A DNA stretch of 64,000 nucleotides from Brenneria bubanii (lineage in GTDB: Bacteria; Pseudomonadota; Gammaproteobacteria; Enterobacterales; Enterobacteriaceae). The translations under genes and the position numbers were made by a program. Shown here one piece after another: positions 10,883 through 21,641 of the stretch. The stretch's first letter is position 1; each line of letters starts with the position of its first letter. The stretch spans positions 310,001-374,000 of the forward strand of contig NZ_JAKMAJ010000002.1 in the NCBI RefSeq assembly GCF_022378355.1. Reading direction: 5' to 3'. The notes under the pieces were generated by a model. It was not told the origin of the DNA. It searched no databases and saw nothing but the letters and a program-made list of their open reading frames with translations.

Positions 10883-12220
10883 TTAAATGCCGACCGTTGA
10901 ATGCGATTCCCCGTTTCCAACAACCGTACTGGTTTCCTCGCTATTCAAATCCCGGTGCAAATAAATCCCCATCAGCACTCCCACACCCGCCAGCGTTAAC
11001 ACATACCAGGCCGGCGCCAGTGGCGTTACCTTCATGATCAAGGTGACGAAAATCGGCGTTAATCCGCCGAAAATGGCGTAAGCCACATTGTAGGAAAACG
11101 AGATGCCGGAAAAACGCACTTCAGCCGGGAAAGCCCGCACCATCACATAAGGAACCGCGCCGACAACCCCTACGCTGAAACCGGTAACCGCATAGCCGAT
11201 AAACAGTAATTCCGCGTTGTTTGCCGCCACGCTGTAAAAAAACCAACTGCATGCGGCCAGAAACAGGCTGCCGCCAATAAAAATTTTGCTGGTGCCGAAA
11301 CGGTCGATCAGCAGGCCGGCCGTAACGCAACCAAACATCAGAGTGATGGTTGCCAGGCTATTTGCCTGCAGCGCCAGCGCGGCGGAGATACCATAAACTT
11401 TCTGTAGATAGGTCGGCGCCATCAGAAGCACAACCACAATACAGGCCGATAACATCCAGGTAAGCAACATCGACACCACTACCGCGCGCTTATGATTCAC
11501 GACGACGGATTTCAGCGGCATTTCCGAAGCCAAATTTTTATGCGCCTGCATTTCAATAAAGATCGGGGTTTCCTGTAACCAACGGCGTAAATACATGGCG
11601 ATCAGTCCAAAAGCCCCGCCGATAAAGAAAGGTATGCGCCAACCGCCCGCCAATAGCTGTTCCTGAGTAAAAACGGTGTTGAGCAGTGTCGCGATCATCG
11701 ATCCCAGCAAAATCCCCACCGTTAGCCCGGCGGTCAATATACCGCAGGCAAAACCGATGCGGGAACGGGGAACGTGCTCCGCGACAAAAACCCAGGCGCC
11801 GGGTACTTCACCGCCAATCGCCGCGCCTTGCAGCACGCGCATCAGCAAGAGTAATAGTGGCGCGGCAATGCCGATCGATTGATACGTGGGCAGCATCCCC
11901 ATCGCCAGCGTAGGCAACGCCATCAATAAAATGCTTAGGCTAAACATTTTCTTACGCCCAACCAGGTCGCCAAAGTGGGCCATAATGATGCCCCCAAGAG
12001 GACGGGCCAGATAACCGGCGGCGAAAATGCCAAAAGTTTGAACCTGTCGCAGCCATTCAGGAATGTCGGCCGGGAAGAAAAGATCACCGATAACCGCCGC
12101 AAAAAAGACGAAAATGATGAAATCATAGAATTCCAATGCGCCGCCCAGCGCGGCCAAAGAAAGTGTTTTGTAATCCTGTCTATTTAATCGACAGTGTGGT
12201 TGATGATGATCGCGTTCCAT
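10883..12220 (-). CDS. MFS transporter, metabolite:H+ symporter (MHS) type
   Basis: This 445-residue inner-membrane protein has about twelve hydrophobic helices. It resembles the MHS branch of the major facilitator superfamily (the ProP, KgtP and ShiA group), with GALEFYDFIIF in the first helix and GDLVGRKK in the loop between helices 2 and 3. The same family's RPLGG element precedes that loop (GYLARPLGGIIMAHFGD). The substrate cannot be told from sequence; relatives carry osmolytes, dicarboxylates, citrate or shikimate. It is a single gene, convergent with satP and followed by mog on the same strand, and is not present at this location in E. coli K-12. Confidence 0.88.
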   Translation of the reverse strand: MERDHHQPHCRLNRQDYKTLSLAALGGALEFYDFIIFVFFAAVIGDLFFPADIPEWLRQVQTFGIFAAGYLARPLGGIIMAHFGDLVGRKKMFSLSILLMALPTLAMGMLPTYQSIGIAAPLLLLLMRVLQGAAIGGEVPGAWVFVAEHVPRSRIGFACGILTAGLTVGILLGSMIATLLNTVFTQEQLLAGGWRIPFFIGGAFGLIAMYLRRWLQETPIFIEMQAHKNLASEMPLKSVVVNHKRAVVVSMLLTWMLSACIVVVLLMAPTYLQKVYGISAALALQANSLATITLMFGCVTAGLLIDRFGTSKIFIGGSLFLAACSWFFYSVAANNAELLFIGYAVTGFSVGVVGAVPYVMVRAFPAEVRFSGISFSYNVAYAIFGGLTPIFVTLIMKVTPLAPAWYVLTLAGVGVLMGIYLHRDLNSEETSTVVGNGESHSTVGI

Positions 12221-12347
12221 AAGTTACCGTGCCGTGACAATGTGAGGACGAATAAATTTTACCACAGGGTGTAAAGACAGAATTACTATATCGGCAAAAA
12301 TTTTATACACCAGCAGAACTGAATCTTATCTCTGAAAACGCTTAACT

Positions 12348-12935
12348 TCAGTTTTTTATTTCACGGACTGCGCTTTTGGGACGGAAAGCTGCTACTACTT
12401 TCGGATCGGTTTCAACATAAGGTCCCTCCAACAGTTGTAAACAATAAGGAACACTGGCAAAAATTCCAGCGACAATAACCTTTCCCTCATCATCTTTCAG
12501 GCCTTCCAGCGTTTCCTTGATGGATTTGGGCTGCCCCGGTAAATTAAGGATCAGCGCCTGCTTGCGAATCACGCCGACCTGCCTTGACAGAATAGCCGTC
12601 GGCACAAACTGCAGACTGATTTGACGCATTTGCTCACCGAAGCCCGGCATTTCGCGATCGGCAATCGCCAGCGTCGCATCAGGCGTCACGTCGCGACGCG
12701 CAGGCCCGGTGCCGCCGGTGGTTAGCACCAGATGGCAACCGCGTTCATCGACTAACTCGCACAATGTTTGTTCGATAAGCGGCTGCTCATCCGGAACCAG
12801 CCGGGTTTCAACGTCGAAAGGCGTCGTCAATGCCGACGCCAGCCAGGTTTCCAGCGCGGGAATGCCTTTATCTTGATAAACACCGTTGGTTGCTCTATCG
12901 GAAATCGAAACCAAGCCAATACGCAATTCGTTCAT
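12348..12935 (-). CDS. mog: Molybdopterin adenylyltransferase Mog
   Basis: Mog adenylates molybdopterin, activating it for molybdate insertion by MoeA in molybdenum cofactor synthesis. The 195-residue length equals that of E. coli Mog. The MoCF-family signature TTGGTGPARRDVTPDAT is intact. Only a 127-base gap separates it from the downstream MFS gene, with no clear terminator between, so readthrough is possible. E. coli has mog between satP and talB, as here. Confidence 0.97.
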   Translation of the reverse strand: MNELRIGLVSISDRATNGVYQDKGIPALETWLASALTTPFDVETRLVPDEQPLIEQTLCELVDERGCHLVLTTGGTGPARRDVTPDATLAIADREMPGFGEQMRQISLQFVPTAILSRQVGVIRKQALILNLPGQPKSIKETLEGLKDDEGKVIVAGIFASVPYCLQLLEGPYVETDPKVVAAFRPKSAVREIKN

Positions 12936-13325
12936 AATCGCCCTCTAATAAAATAAAAAATCAATTTTATCAGGATATTATATGATTTCAGCAACAATAG
13001 TGAGAAATGTTATACGACAGTTTCACAACGCAAAATATCCATCATCCCAGTATATGGGAATACTTATTAAATACCGTTCTAAAATGAAATAAGCCCATTT
13101 TAATCAGTTATTCAATGATATGAATTTGCAGCGCTAATAGTAGTGTAGTGATTACCATTGCTAATCAAACGATCATCGGATTCTTCTCAAATATAGTGAT
13201 GCAGACAGAGAAAAAGAAGGTATCCATCGTCATTAAACTCACCAGAATTTGGATAATATGATAAAGTTAGCAGGTATTTTCATATAAAAGATAATAAGTA
13301 AAAAAGTCACACCAAGGAAATATTC
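12936..13325. other. AT-rich divergent region between mog and a diguanylate cyclase gene
   Basis: This 390-base gap is clearly richer in A+T than the surrounding genes. It must carry the mog promoter (a TATAAT is present on the minus strand at 12982-12977 but lacks a good -35) and the promoter of the plus-strand cyclase. A ribosome-binding site AAGGA sits just before 13326. I see no further gene or repeat. Confidence 0.5.
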
Positions 13326-14411
13326 ATGAATAGCGCTAAGTATAAGATACTAGACCTTTTTTCACATCCAATATCCGCTTTTATTATTTTCGGTTTTATT
13401 TCTTTCTCCGTCTCTATCATTGCCATGCATGAATCTAACAAAAGAACCTGGCGAGTAGAGAAGCATGACCTGGATTCAATAATTAAAACTTATGAATCAT
13501 ATAATTCGGGTGATGTAACTGATACAGATATAACGGAAAAAACAGGACGCTATCTTTCCGCCCGGATGCGAACCTTTGCATTTAATACCCGAGATGTTCG
13601 TAGTGAATGCATCAATAGATTATCCGTCTCGGAGCTGAAATTTAATGATATGACAATTATCCGAGTATGCCAGAATAAACTCCCATCCATCGGGGATTTC
13701 GCGGGGAAAAATACGCTCACCGTCATTTTCCCTATTCTGTCGTCGCAGGACAATCTTCTGGGCATACGAATCAGAACGACGTCGTACCAGCCGACGCCTT
13801 CGCTATTTGATACACTTTCGGCCACCACCTCCGTCGTCGCCATCGTAAGTATCGTGTTGCTTACCGCCATCCTGGGCAGTCTGCTGTCAATGCTCACCAG
13901 AAAATACCTGATAGAACTTCCCTTAACGGCAAAGTATGACGACCTGACCGGGTGCTTACGACGCGACGCATTTTTTATGGCCGCCAATAAGGCACTGAGC
14001 ATATCCAATTTTTCCAAGCGCCCCCTTTGCGTCATTCTTATCGATATCGATCATTTTAAGAATGTGAATGATACCTTCGGCCACAGCGCGGGAGATGAAG
14101 CGTTAAGACTGGTGGCCGATGTCTTTAAAAGATCATTCCGCCGAGAAGATATTTTTGGCCGTATTGGCGGTGATGAATTTTCTATTATTTTACCCAATAT
14201 CGGTTTGAATGAAGCCTATCTGGTCGCAGAACGCACCAGAGCACAAGTCAGTGATATCCGCAGTGAAACACTGGATAAGGACATCAGCCTAACCGTCAGT
14301 ATCGGGCTGGTTGAATACCATATTGAATCAGAGGATTTAATAGAGGTGATGAACCGGGCCGATGAAAAACTTTACGTTGCCAAAGAAACGCGAAATACCG
14401 TAGCAAAATAA
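13326..14411 (+). CDS. Membrane-anchored diguanylate cyclase (GGDEF protein)
   Basis: This protein is predicted to make cyclic-di-GMP from GTP in response to a periplasmic signal. The 361-residue chain has a transmembrane helix at about 16-36, a periplasmic segment of roughly 130 residues with two cysteines (95 and 115), and a second helix at about 165-190. A cytoplasmic GGDEF domain follows. The active-site motif GGDEF is intact at 281-285 and the inhibitory I-site RxxD lies at 272-275, so the enzyme should be active and product-inhibited. I do not recognise the sensor domain. The 5' part is AT-rich compared with the neighbours, and the gene is absent from this locus in E. coli, both compatible with gain by transfer. 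Confidence 0.92.
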   Translation: MNSAKYKILDLFSHPISAFIIFGFISFSVSIIAMHESNKRTWRVEKHDLDSIIKTYESYNSGDVTDTDITEKTGRYLSARMRTFAFNTRDVRSECINRLSVSELKFNDMTIIRVCQNKLPSIGDFAGKNTLTVIFPILSSQDNLLGIRIRTTSYQPTPSLFDTLSATTSVVAIVSIVLLTAILGSLLSMLTRKYLIELPLTAKYDDLTGCLRRDAFFMAANKALSISNFSKRPLCVILIDIDHFKNVNDTFGHSAGDEALRLVADVFKRSFRREDIFGRIGGDEFSIILPNIGLNEAYLVAERTRAQVSDIRSETLDKDISLTVSIGLVEYHIESEDLIEVMNRADEKLYVAKETRNTVAK

Positions 14412-14438
14412 CCGTCTGTTTAGACTGGGTCATCAAAA

Positions 14439-14600
14439 TGACAGCAGCCAGTTTTGAGCAGATGTTAGCTAAAGAAAACTTGCCATACCCGGCAAAGCGC
14501 AAAAGCGAAGTTATTAGAAAAAGTCAGCGCAGCCGTCATTCAGGCGCGGGAATATACGGTGGGTACTTACCTTACGTTATTATACAATAACACAGAATAA
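14439..14600 (+). pseudogene. Possible decayed ORF downstream of the diguanylate cyclase
   Basis: An ATG at 14439 opens a short frame (MTAASFEQMLAKENLPYPAK...) that runs about 50 codons. From about 14500 the adjacent frame (+1) instead reads like protein (AKLLEKVSAAVIQAREYTVG and onward) and ends at a TAA at 14600. Together these look like the two parts of a short gene broken by a frameshift. I do not recognise the family, and chance cannot be excluded for stretches this short. Confidence 0.25.
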
Positions 14601-14628
14601 AAATAGCCGGGCATCAACCCGGCTATTT
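14601..14628. terminator. Bidirectional terminator downstream of talB
   Basis: An 11-bp perfect stem, AAATAGCCGGG (14601-14611) and CCCGGCTATTT (14618-14628), is flanked by an A-rich run on the left and T on the right. It ends 15 bases before the talB stop and can also stop transcription coming from the cyclase side. Confidence 0.85.
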
Positions 14629-14642
14629 CTCTTAAGCGTGTT

Positions 14643-15596
14643 TTACAGTAACGCTGAAATCATTTTTTCCAGTTTTTCCTGATCAACGGCAAACTTACGA
14701 ATACCGTCAGCCAGTTTATCAACGGCCATGGGATCCTGATTATGTTGCCAGTAGAACTGGGCTTCGGTCATTTTGGCCGGACGAGCTTTAACCTCACCGA
14801 CATAAGAAAGTTTACGGCCCACCTCGCCTTCGCTTTCAGACAAGGCTTTCAGCAGAGCAGGGGCAATGGTCAGACGATCGCATCCGGCTAACTCCAGGAT
14901 CTCCCCGATATTGCGGAAGCTGGCGCCCATAACCACCGTTTCATAGCCGTGTTCTTTATAATAGTTGTAGATTTCGCTGACGGAAACCACGCCGGGATCC
15001 TCGTTAGGCGCGAATTCTCTCTTATCGCCATTGGCTTTATACCAGTCAAGAATACGGCCGACGAACGGCGAAATCAGGAAGACGCCGGCTTCGGCGCAGG
15101 CGCGGGCTTGTGCAAAGGAGAATAACAGCGTCAGGTTGCAGTTGATGCCTTCTTTTTCCAACTGCTCGGCGGCGCAAATGCCCTGCCAGGTGGAAGCCAG
15201 TTTGATCAAAATACGGTCATTGCCGATGCCGGCATCGTTATAGAGCGCAATCAGGCGCTTTGCTTTAGCGACGCTGGCTTCAGTGTCATAAGACAGACGG
15301 GCATCGACTTCCGTCGAGATGCGGCCCGGAATCAGTTTCAGGATCTCAAGCCCAATGTTGACGGCAAGTTTGTCAGTCGCATCAATAATCTGCTGCTCAT
15401 GAATGCCGCTCTGCGCCCGCGCCCAAACGATGGCGTCATCGATCAGCTTACGATATTCAGGGATCTGCGCAGCATTAAGAATCAGTGAAGGGTTAGTGGT
15501 GGCATCTTGCGGTTGATATAATTTCATTGCCGCAATGTCACCGGTATCAGCCACAACCGTTGTCAATTGGCGTAGGGAAGTCAGTTTGTCCGTCAT
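14643..15596 (-). CDS. talB: Transaldolase B
   Basis: TalB exchanges three-carbon dihydroxyacetone units between sedoheptulose-7-phosphate and glyceraldehyde-3-phosphate in the non-oxidative pentose phosphate pathway. The start is set at the ATG at 15596 ([10 protein letters not shown]), giving 317 residues as in E. coli; the frame is open five codons further. The Schiff-base lysine is in [11 protein letters not shown] and the DATTNPSL motif is present near residue 35. The window also encodes tktA and rpiA of the same pathway. Confidence 0.98.
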   Translation of the reverse strand: MTDKLTSLRQLTTVVADTGDIAAMKLYQPQDATTNPSLILNAAQIPEYRKLIDDAIVWARAQSGIHEQQIIDATDKLAVNIGLEILKLIPGRISTEVDARLSYDTEASVAKAKRLIALYNDAGIGNDRILIKLASTWQGICAAEQLEKEGINCNLTLLFSFAQARACAEAGVFLISPFVGRILDWYKANGDKREFAPNEDPGVVSVSEIYNYYKEHGYETVVMGASFRNIGEILELAGCDRLTIAPALLKALSESEGEVGRKLSYVGEVKARPAKMTEAQFYWQHNQDPMAVDKLADGIRKFAVDQEKLEKMISALL

Positions 15597-15949
15597 GTTG
15601 GCATTTCTCATTGTTTATGCATGGATGCCCAGCGCATGCATGCATTATTGGCGCATGAACTGGTGGCATGGTGTTGTCGCCTGAATCTGATAATAACACG
15701 CGCGCAACACGGCGCAAGACAGCCTTTTTACCGACGTTGTTGCGCTGCAGAACACTATCAAGATGTTTCTCTGCCGTCACACCTGGCGGACGATAAAGGT
15801 CTGTTCGACACCTTTTCTCCAGTTAATTATTTTATTGCAACAGGACTCCCGGACCGATGATTGCCGCCCCCTGTTATAACCATCGCCGCTTTCTTACGTG
15901 ATTTTTGCTAAAGTAAAAACTTTGACATCGGCTCTACAGGACATGGCGC
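15597..15949. other. Divergent region between talB and yaaA
   Basis: This 353-base gap carries the talB and yaaA promoters, neither of which I can place with confidence. E. coli has the symporter gene yaaJ in this interval and it is missing here. A GCATG-rich stretch near 15633-15657 is locally palindromic. I see no gene. Confidence 0.5.
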
Positions 15950-16723
15950 ATGCTAATAATTATTTCACCCGCAAAAACTCTCGATTACACCAGTCCTTTA
16001 GCAACAAAACGCTATACCCAGCCGGCGTTGCTGGATTATTCCAGCCAGCTTATTTCCATCTGTAAGAAGCTGACGCCGGCGCAAATCTCATCACTGATGG
16101 GAATCAGCGACAGGCTGGGCAGTTTGAATGCCGGCCGTTTTAATGACTGGCATCCTGATTTCACCCCAGATAATGCGCGTCAGGCGCTGCTGGCTTTTAA
16201 AGGCGATGTTTACACCGGCCTGGCCGCGGAGAACCTCAGCGAAGAGGATTTTGATTTCGCGCAGCAGCACCTGCGTATGCTGTCCGGCTTGTACGGCGTG
16301 CTGAGGCCACTGGATTTAATGCAGCCTTATCGGCTGGAAATGGGGATAAAACTCGGCAATAAAGCAGGCAAAGACCTCTATAGCTTTTGGGGGGATATCA
16401 TCACCGACAACCTGAATCAGGCCCTGAGTGCGCAAGGCGACGATATCCTGATTAATCTGGCCTCTGATGAATACTTTAAATCGGTTCAGCCCAAAAAATT
16501 GAATGCCCGCCTTATCAAGCCGGTATTTTTGGACGAGAAGAACGGCAAGTTTAAAGTCATCAGCTTTTACGCGAAAAAAGCGCGTGGGCTGATGAGTCGT
16601 TTCATTATTCAAAACCGACTGACAAAGCCTGAACAGTTAAAGGCGTTTAATGTGGAAGGCTATGTTTTTGCCGACGCTGAATCGTCCGCGCATGAGCTGG
16701 TATTTAAACGCCACGAACAATAA
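15950..16723 (+). CDS. yaaA: Peroxide stress resistance protein YaaA
   Basis: YaaA is a DUF328/UPF0246 cytosolic protein. In E. coli it is induced by OxyR and limits DNA and protein damage during peroxide stress by lowering free iron. The protein here is 257 residues, the usual length, starting [13 protein letters not shown], with [13 protein letters not shown] near the C-terminus. AGGA at 15937-15940 is its likely ribosome-binding site. It is convergent with thrC, as in E. coli. Whether OxyR controls it here is not visible. Confidence 0.95.
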   Translation: MLIIISPAKTLDYTSPLATKRYTQPALLDYSSQLISICKKLTPAQISSLMGISDRLGSLNAGRFNDWHPDFTPDNARQALLAFKGDVYTGLAAENLSEEDFDFAQQHLRMLSGLYGVLRPLDLMQPYRLEMGIKLGNKAGKDLYSFWGDIITDNLNQALSAQGDDILINLASDEYFKSVQPKKLNARLIKPVFLDEKNGKFKVISFYAKKARGLMSRFIIQNRLTKPEQLKAFNVEGYVFADAESSAHELVFKRHEQ

Positions 16724-16817
16724 CGGCCATCCCCTACGCCGACGTCATTGCCGTCTTTTCCGCCATTCCAGCGAAAGCGAAAATGGCCATAACGACGATG
16801 CATGGCGTCAACGGCGA

Positions 16818-16854
16818 ATCCCCGCCTGAGCGCCGAGAGCGGCGCGGCGGGGAT
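16818..16854. repeat. Long GC-rich hairpin between yaaA and thrC
   Basis: ATCCCCGCC (16818-16826) pairs with GGCGGGGAT (16846-16854), and inside it GCGCC (16830-16834) pairs with GGCGC (16841-16845), leaving only a TGA bulge and a six-base loop. There is no U tract on either strand. It may be a degenerate terminator for the convergent genes or a palindromic repeat unit. Confidence 0.6.
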
Positions 16855-16873
16855 AACCGAGAGCGCGCCGAAT

Positions 16874-18163
16874 TTACTCCGGCAGCGTCATCAGGAACTG
16901 GCGCAGCTTAGCGAAATCATTCGGGAAGCTATGCGACAGCAAATCCAGGTCGGCGCGTTTCGCCAGCGCGTCAGGCAGATCCAGCTGTTTCCCCAGAATC
17001 GCCTCTACACTTTCCTTAAACTTCGCCGGATGCGCGGTTCCCAGAAACAAACCGAACTCGCCGGACTGAAGCTGGTCGCGCAACAAGCGATAGGCAATCG
17101 CCGCGTGAGGCTCGGAGGTATAGCCCAGCGAATCAAGCTCATGCATGGTTTCTTTGGTAGTTTCATCGCTTACCGAACCAAAGCCCAGGGTTTTCAACTG
17201 CCAGTTTTTACGCCGGAACAGCTCTTCCACTCGCGGCCAGTTGTTCGGCTGGCTGACATCCATGGCGTTGGATAGGGTGGCGACGGTCTTATTGGGCTCC
17301 CACACGCCGTTGCTCAGAAAACGAGGCACGGTATCGTTCGCGTTGGTTGCGGCGATAAAGCGTTTGATCGGCAGGCCGAGAGACTTGGCTAACAGGCCGG
17401 CGGTCAAATCGCCGAAGTTGCCGCTCGGGACGGAAACCACCAGTTGATTGCGCGCGGCCTGCGGCAACTGCGCCACCGCCTCAAAGTAGTAACAGATTTG
17501 CGCCAGCAACCGGCTGATATTAATCGAGTTAGCCGAGTTCAGGCCGATGGTTTTCTTTAGTTCTTCGTCATCGAAGGCCTGTTTGACCAACGCCTGACAG
17601 GCATCAAAATCGCTGTCGACCGCGATGGTGTGGATATTGCCGCCCAGCGTACAGAACAGCTTTTCCTGTAACGGACTGATTTTTCCACGCGGATAAAGAA
17701 TCACTACGCGGATATTTTTCAGGCCGTAAAATGCGTGGGCGACCGCCGCCCCGGTATCGCCGGATGTCGCGGTTAGAATGGTGATTTTATTATCGCCCGC
17801 CACTTCCGTCAGCATCTGCGCCATAAAGCGGCCGCCGAAATCCTTGAACGCCAGCGTCGGGCCATGAAATAGTTCCAGTGAGGCGATATCTTCCGTAACC
17901 GGAACCACCGGCGCAGGAAAAGCAAATGCCGCCTTAACGCGCTGATATACCCGTTCATCGGACATTTCCTCTCCGATGTAGGCGGACAAAATTCGGCTGC
18001 TGCGAGTAACAAAATCCATTTCCAGCAGTTCGTCGATTTCCGTCAGGCTGAATTCGGGCAGCTCCAGCGGAAAGAACAGACCTTGCTGGCTTCCCAGACC
18101 TTGCTTGATAGCCTGAGCAAAGTTGACCTGCTCATTATGATCTTTGAGGTTATAGAGTTTCAT
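16874..18163 (-). CDS. thrC: Threonine synthase
   Basis: ThrC is the PLP enzyme that converts O-phosphohomoserine to threonine, the final step of the pathway. The protein has 429 residues (E. coli 428). The PLP lysine is in GPTLAFKDFGG and the phosphate-binding loop is TATSGDTGAA. It begins three bases after the thrB stop codon and is the last gene of thrLABC, so it is under the leader attenuation described for thrL. Confidence 0.99.
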   Translation of the reverse strand: MKLYNLKDHNEQVNFAQAIKQGLGSQQGLFFPLELPEFSLTEIDELLEMDFVTRSSRILSAYIGEEMSDERVYQRVKAAFAFPAPVVPVTEDIASLELFHGPTLAFKDFGGRFMAQMLTEVAGDNKITILTATSGDTGAAVAHAFYGLKNIRVVILYPRGKISPLQEKLFCTLGGNIHTIAVDSDFDACQALVKQAFDDEELKKTIGLNSANSINISRLLAQICYYFEAVAQLPQAARNQLVVSVPSGNFGDLTAGLLAKSLGLPIKRFIAATNANDTVPRFLSNGVWEPNKTVATLSNAMDVSQPNNWPRVEELFRRKNWQLKTLGFGSVSDETTKETMHELDSLGYTSEPHAAIAYRLLRDQLQSGEFGLFLGTAHPAKFKESVEAILGKQLDLPDALAKRADLDLLSHSFPNDFAKLRQFLMTLPE

Positions 18164-18166
18164 GCA

Positions 18167-19096
18167 TTATCCCAGTTGTCGTGCGCCAGTCGTATCCAGA
18201 CGGCAAATATGAACAAAACCTTCATCATTCTGCAAATAGTTATCCCGTAGCCAGTCAGCCAGACGCTGGGCGCTATTCATTTCATTGCATACGGAAAATA
18301 ACGTCGGGCCTGAGCCAGAAATACCGCAGGCCAGCGCCCCGATATCCCGCGCGGCTTTTCGCGCTTCGGCAAAACCGGGCAGCAATTTCGTACGATAAGG
18401 TTCTGCTATTACATCTTTCATCAGCTTGGCGGCCAGCGAGGACTGGCCGGTATGACAGGCGTGAATAAAACCGGCCAGATAACGACCGTGGCTGATGCAA
18501 TCCTGACTGCGATATTGCGCAGGCAGTATGGCCCGCGCTTCGGCTGTCGATACCTTAATACCCGGATAGGCCATGACCCACAGCCAGTCATCAAAAGCCG
18601 GCACCGACTGGCTGATAATCCCCTCTTCTTCCAGCATCAGTTGAATACCGCCGAGGAAACAGGGCGCCACGTTATCATAATGCACGCTGCCTGAAATCCG
18701 CCCTTCCAGCTCGCCCATTAGCGTCAACAGCCGGGTATCGTCCAGCGGTTTGCCGCAAAATTCATTCATCGCCATCAGTCCCGCCACCACGGAACAAGCG
18801 CTAGACCCTAACCCTGAGCCGATGGGCATGTTCTTTTCTAACGTCATGGCGACCGGAATGCTTTTACCGATCTCCTGACAAAAACGTTCCCAACATTGAT
18901 AAACAATATTTTGCTTCGGATCATCCGGCAGCTTGCTGACGAAACGCCCTTCGCTGCGCAGGCTGAATCGATCCGCCGCAACCGCAGAAACGCAGTCGCC
19001 CAGCAGTGAACCATCGACCGGCGAAACCGCCGCGCCCAGCACATCAAACCCGACGCTGACATTGCCAATCGATGCTGGCGCATACACCTTAACCAT
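18167..19096 (-). CDS. thrB: Homoserine kinase
   Basis: ThrB phosphorylates homoserine with ATP, feeding threonine synthase. The start is the ATG at 19096 ([12 protein letters not shown]), two bases after the thrA stop, giving 309 residues as expected; an upstream in-frame ATG at 19117 lies inside thrA and is unsupported. The GHMP-kinase ATP loop [11 protein letters not shown] is intact. Confidence 0.98.
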   Translation of the reverse strand: MVKVYAPASIGNVSVGFDVLGAAVSPVDGSLLGDCVSAVAADRFSLRSEGRFVSKLPDDPKQNIVYQCWERFCQEIGKSIPVAMTLEKNMPIGSGLGSSACSVVAGLMAMNEFCGKPLDDTRLLTLMGELEGRISGSVHYDNVAPCFLGGIQLMLEEEGIISQSVPAFDDWLWVMAYPGIKVSTAEARAILPAQYRSQDCISHGRYLAGFIHACHTGQSSLAAKLMKDVIAEPYRTKLLPGFAEARKAARDIGALACGISGSGPTLFSVCNEMNSAQRLADWLRDNYLQNDEGFVHICRLDTTGARQLG

Positions 19097-19098
19097 AA

Positions 19099-21558
19099 TT
19101 AGACTCCCAACTTCCATGACAGGGTACGCAGTAAGTCTGCAAAGACACCGGCGGCGGTAACATCATTCCCCGCGCCATACCCTCGTAATACCAGTGGTAA
19201 CGGCTGATAGTAGCGACTATAGAAAGCCAGCGCATTTTCACCATCTTTAACTTTAAACAGCGGGTCATTGCTCCCCACCGCGCTGATCTGAACCTTACAG
19301 CGTCCGTCTTCGATCATGCCGACATAACGCAGCACTTTGTCTTCATCGCGCGCCTGCGCGATACGACGGGCAAACTCATCATCCACCGACGGCAAACGGC
19401 TCATAAATGCGGCGACATCGCCGGAAGCATCAAAGGTGGCGGGCAGCACGGATTCGACGTGAATGTCTTCCAGCTCAAGTTTATACCCGGCCTCACGAGC
19501 CAGGATCAGCAGCTTGCGCGCCACATCCATACCGGACAAATCGTCACGCGGATCGGGCTCGGTATAGCCTTTTTCTTTCGCCTGCCGCGTCGCTTCAGAC
19601 AACGACATGCCTTCGTCCAGCTTGCCGAAAATAAAGGATAATGAGCCGGATAGAATACCAGTAAAACGGATTAGTTCATCGCCCGCATTCAATAGATTCT
19701 GTAGGTTCTCGATAACCGGCAAACCGGCGCCGACGTTGGTGTCATACAGGAAGCGGCGGCGTGACTGCGCGGCGGCATTACGAATCTGCTGGTAATAACT
19801 CATCGTTCCGGTATTGGCTTTCTTGTTCGGCGTAACGACATGGAAACCGTCCGCCAGGAAATCGGCATACTGATCGGCCACCGCCTGATTTGATGTACAG
19901 TCAACGATCACCGGATTCAGCAAATGATACTCTTTGACCAGTCGGATAAGGCGTCCCAGATTAAAAGGCTCACGAGCCTTCCCCAGCTCTTCACGCCAAT
20001 TATCCATCGGAATACCGTTGATGTTGGTCAGCAGCGCCTTGGAATTGGCAATGCCGCATACTCGCAGGTCGATATGTTTCTGCCGCAGCCACGGCTGCTG
20101 GCGGTGGATCTGTTCCAGCAATGCACCGCCTACCCCGCCGACGCCGATCACGAATACATCGATGACCTGATCGGTATTAAACAGCATCTGATGCGCGACC
20201 CGAACGCCGGTTGTCGCCATATCATTATTGACCACAACAGAAATTGAACGCTCGGATGAGCCCTGAGCAATGGCCACGATATTGATATTGGCGCTTGCCA
20301 GCGCAGTGAATAATCGGGCGGAAAGGCCGCGCAGCGTGCGCATGCCGTCCCCTACGACCGAAATAATGGCCAGACGCTGCATCACGTCCAGCGGATCCAG
20401 TACGCCTTCCTTCAGTTCCAGATAGAATTCGTCTTCCAGCGTTTTTTTAGCGCGGGCCAGCTCGCTCTGTGAAACGCAGAAGCTGATACTGTATTCGGAA
20501 GATGACTGCGTAATCAGAACGACCGAGATCCCGGCCCGCGACATCGCCGCAAACACACGGGCCGCCATGCCGACCATGCCTTTCATTCCCGGGCCGGAAA
20601 TATTAAACATCGCCATATTGTTAAGGTTGGTGATGCCCTTGACCGGATACTGGGTATCGGTGCTATCCATCCCGATAAGCGTGCCAGGGGCCTGAGGATT
20701 TTCGGTATTTTTGATAAGGCAGGGAATCTGGAACTGGGCGATGGGGGCGATAGTGCGGGGGTGAAGGACTTTGGCGCCGAAGTAAGATAGCTCCATCGCC
20801 TCCTGATAGGACATCGACTTCAATAGCCTGGCATCCGGCACCTGGCGAGGATCGCAGGTATAAACCCCATCGACATCCGTCCAGATTTCGCAGCAGTCCG
20901 CTCTTAAACAGGCAGCCAGCACGGCGGCCGAGTAATCCGAACCATTACGGCCCAGCACCACCAGCTCGCCCTTGTCATTTCCGGCAGTGAAACCGGCCAT
21001 CAGGATCACATGGTCTGCCGGAATCGCGCTTTCGGCGATGCGACGAGTAGACTCGGCGATATCGACGGTAGACTCGAGATAATGCCCCTGCGCCAGCAGT
21101 TTTTCCACCGGGTTAATGACGGAGACGGAATAACCACGCGCCTGAAAGACCCCTTCCATCATCGCGATCGACAGTTTCTCACCACGGCAGATGATTGATG
21201 CATTCACGCTGTCAGGACACTGTCCCAGCAAGGAGATGCCGTGCAGCACCTGTTTTAACTGCGCGAACTCTTGATCCACCAGCGCCTTGATACGGGCGCC
21301 GTCAAAACCCGGCTGAGCCTGTTCGAGACCGTTAAGCAAAGAAGAGAAGATAGCTTCAGCGTCGTTAAGATGAGGCAGTAAATCCTGTCCGGCAACGGTT
21401 TTTTCAATCATTGCGACCAAATGGTTAGTAATTTTTGCCGGAGCTGACAGTACGGTGGCAACCTGTCCCTGGCGCGCATTGTTTTCAATAATGTCGGCAA
21501 CGTGCATAAAACGCTCCGCATTCGCCACTGAAGTCCCGCCAAATTTCAACACTCGCAT
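19099..21558 (-). CDS. thrA: Bifunctional aspartokinase I / homoserine dehydrogenase I
   Basis: ThrA catalyses the first and third steps from aspartate toward threonine and is feedback-inhibited by threonine in E. coli. The protein is 819 residues (E. coli 820). The N-terminal kinase starts [17 protein letters not shown], two ACT-type regulatory segments occupy the middle, and the dehydrogenase NAD-binding loop is [14 protein letters not shown] strong AGGAGA precedes the start. The distance from attenuator to start codon is about 170 bases, longer than in E. coli because of an intergenic repeat. Confidence 0.99.
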   Translation of the reverse strand: MRVLKFGGTSVANAERFMHVADIIENNARQGQVATVLSAPAKITNHLVAMIEKTVAGQDLLPHLNDAEAIFSSLLNGLEQAQPGFDGARIKALVDQEFAQLKQVLHGISLLGQCPDSVNASIICRGEKLSIAMMEGVFQARGYSVSVINPVEKLLAQGHYLESTVDIAESTRRIAESAIPADHVILMAGFTAGNDKGELVVLGRNGSDYSAAVLAACLRADCCEIWTDVDGVYTCDPRQVPDARLLKSMSYQEAMELSYFGAKVLHPRTIAPIAQFQIPCLIKNTENPQAPGTLIGMDSTDTQYPVKGITNLNNMAMFNISGPGMKGMVGMAARVFAAMSRAGISVVLITQSSSEYSISFCVSQSELARAKKTLEDEFYLELKEGVLDPLDVMQRLAIISVVGDGMRTLRGLSARLFTALASANINIVAIAQGSSERSISVVVNNDMATTGVRVAHQMLFNTDQVIDVFVIGVGGVGGALLEQIHRQQPWLRQKHIDLRVCGIANSKALLTNINGIPMDNWREELGKAREPFNLGRLIRLVKEYHLLNPVIVDCTSNQAVADQYADFLADGFHVVTPNKKANTGTMSYYQQIRNAAAQSRRRFLYDTNVGAGLPVIENLQNLLNAGDELIRFTGILSGSLSFIFGKLDEGMSLSEATRQAKEKGYTEPDPRDDLSGMDVARKLLILAREAGYKLELEDIHVESVLPATFDASGDVAAFMSRLPSVDDEFARRIAQARDEDKVLRYVGMIEDGRCKVQISAVGSNDPLFKVKDGENALAFYSRYYQPLPLVLRGYGAGNDVTAAGVFADLLRTLSWKLGV

Positions 21559-21586
21559 TTTTATCTTTTCTCCTGAATTTCAGCCG

Positions 21587-21616
21587 ACAAAAACGCCGGA
21601 AGCGTTTTTGAATGCC
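21587..21616. repeat. Partial copy of the intergenic repeat, just upstream of thrA
   Basis: AAAAACGC (21589-21596) and GCGTTTTT (21602-21609) form an 8-bp stem around CGGAA. The stretch AAAAACGCCGGAAGCGTTTT resembles the beginning of the larger repeat copies at 21642 and 60989. With T runs on both strands it also looks like a bidirectional terminator, which would be unexpected inside a biosynthetic operon leader. Confidence 0.5.
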
Positions 21617-21641
21617 GCGGTGGCAAGCCGATGTCGCTTAC

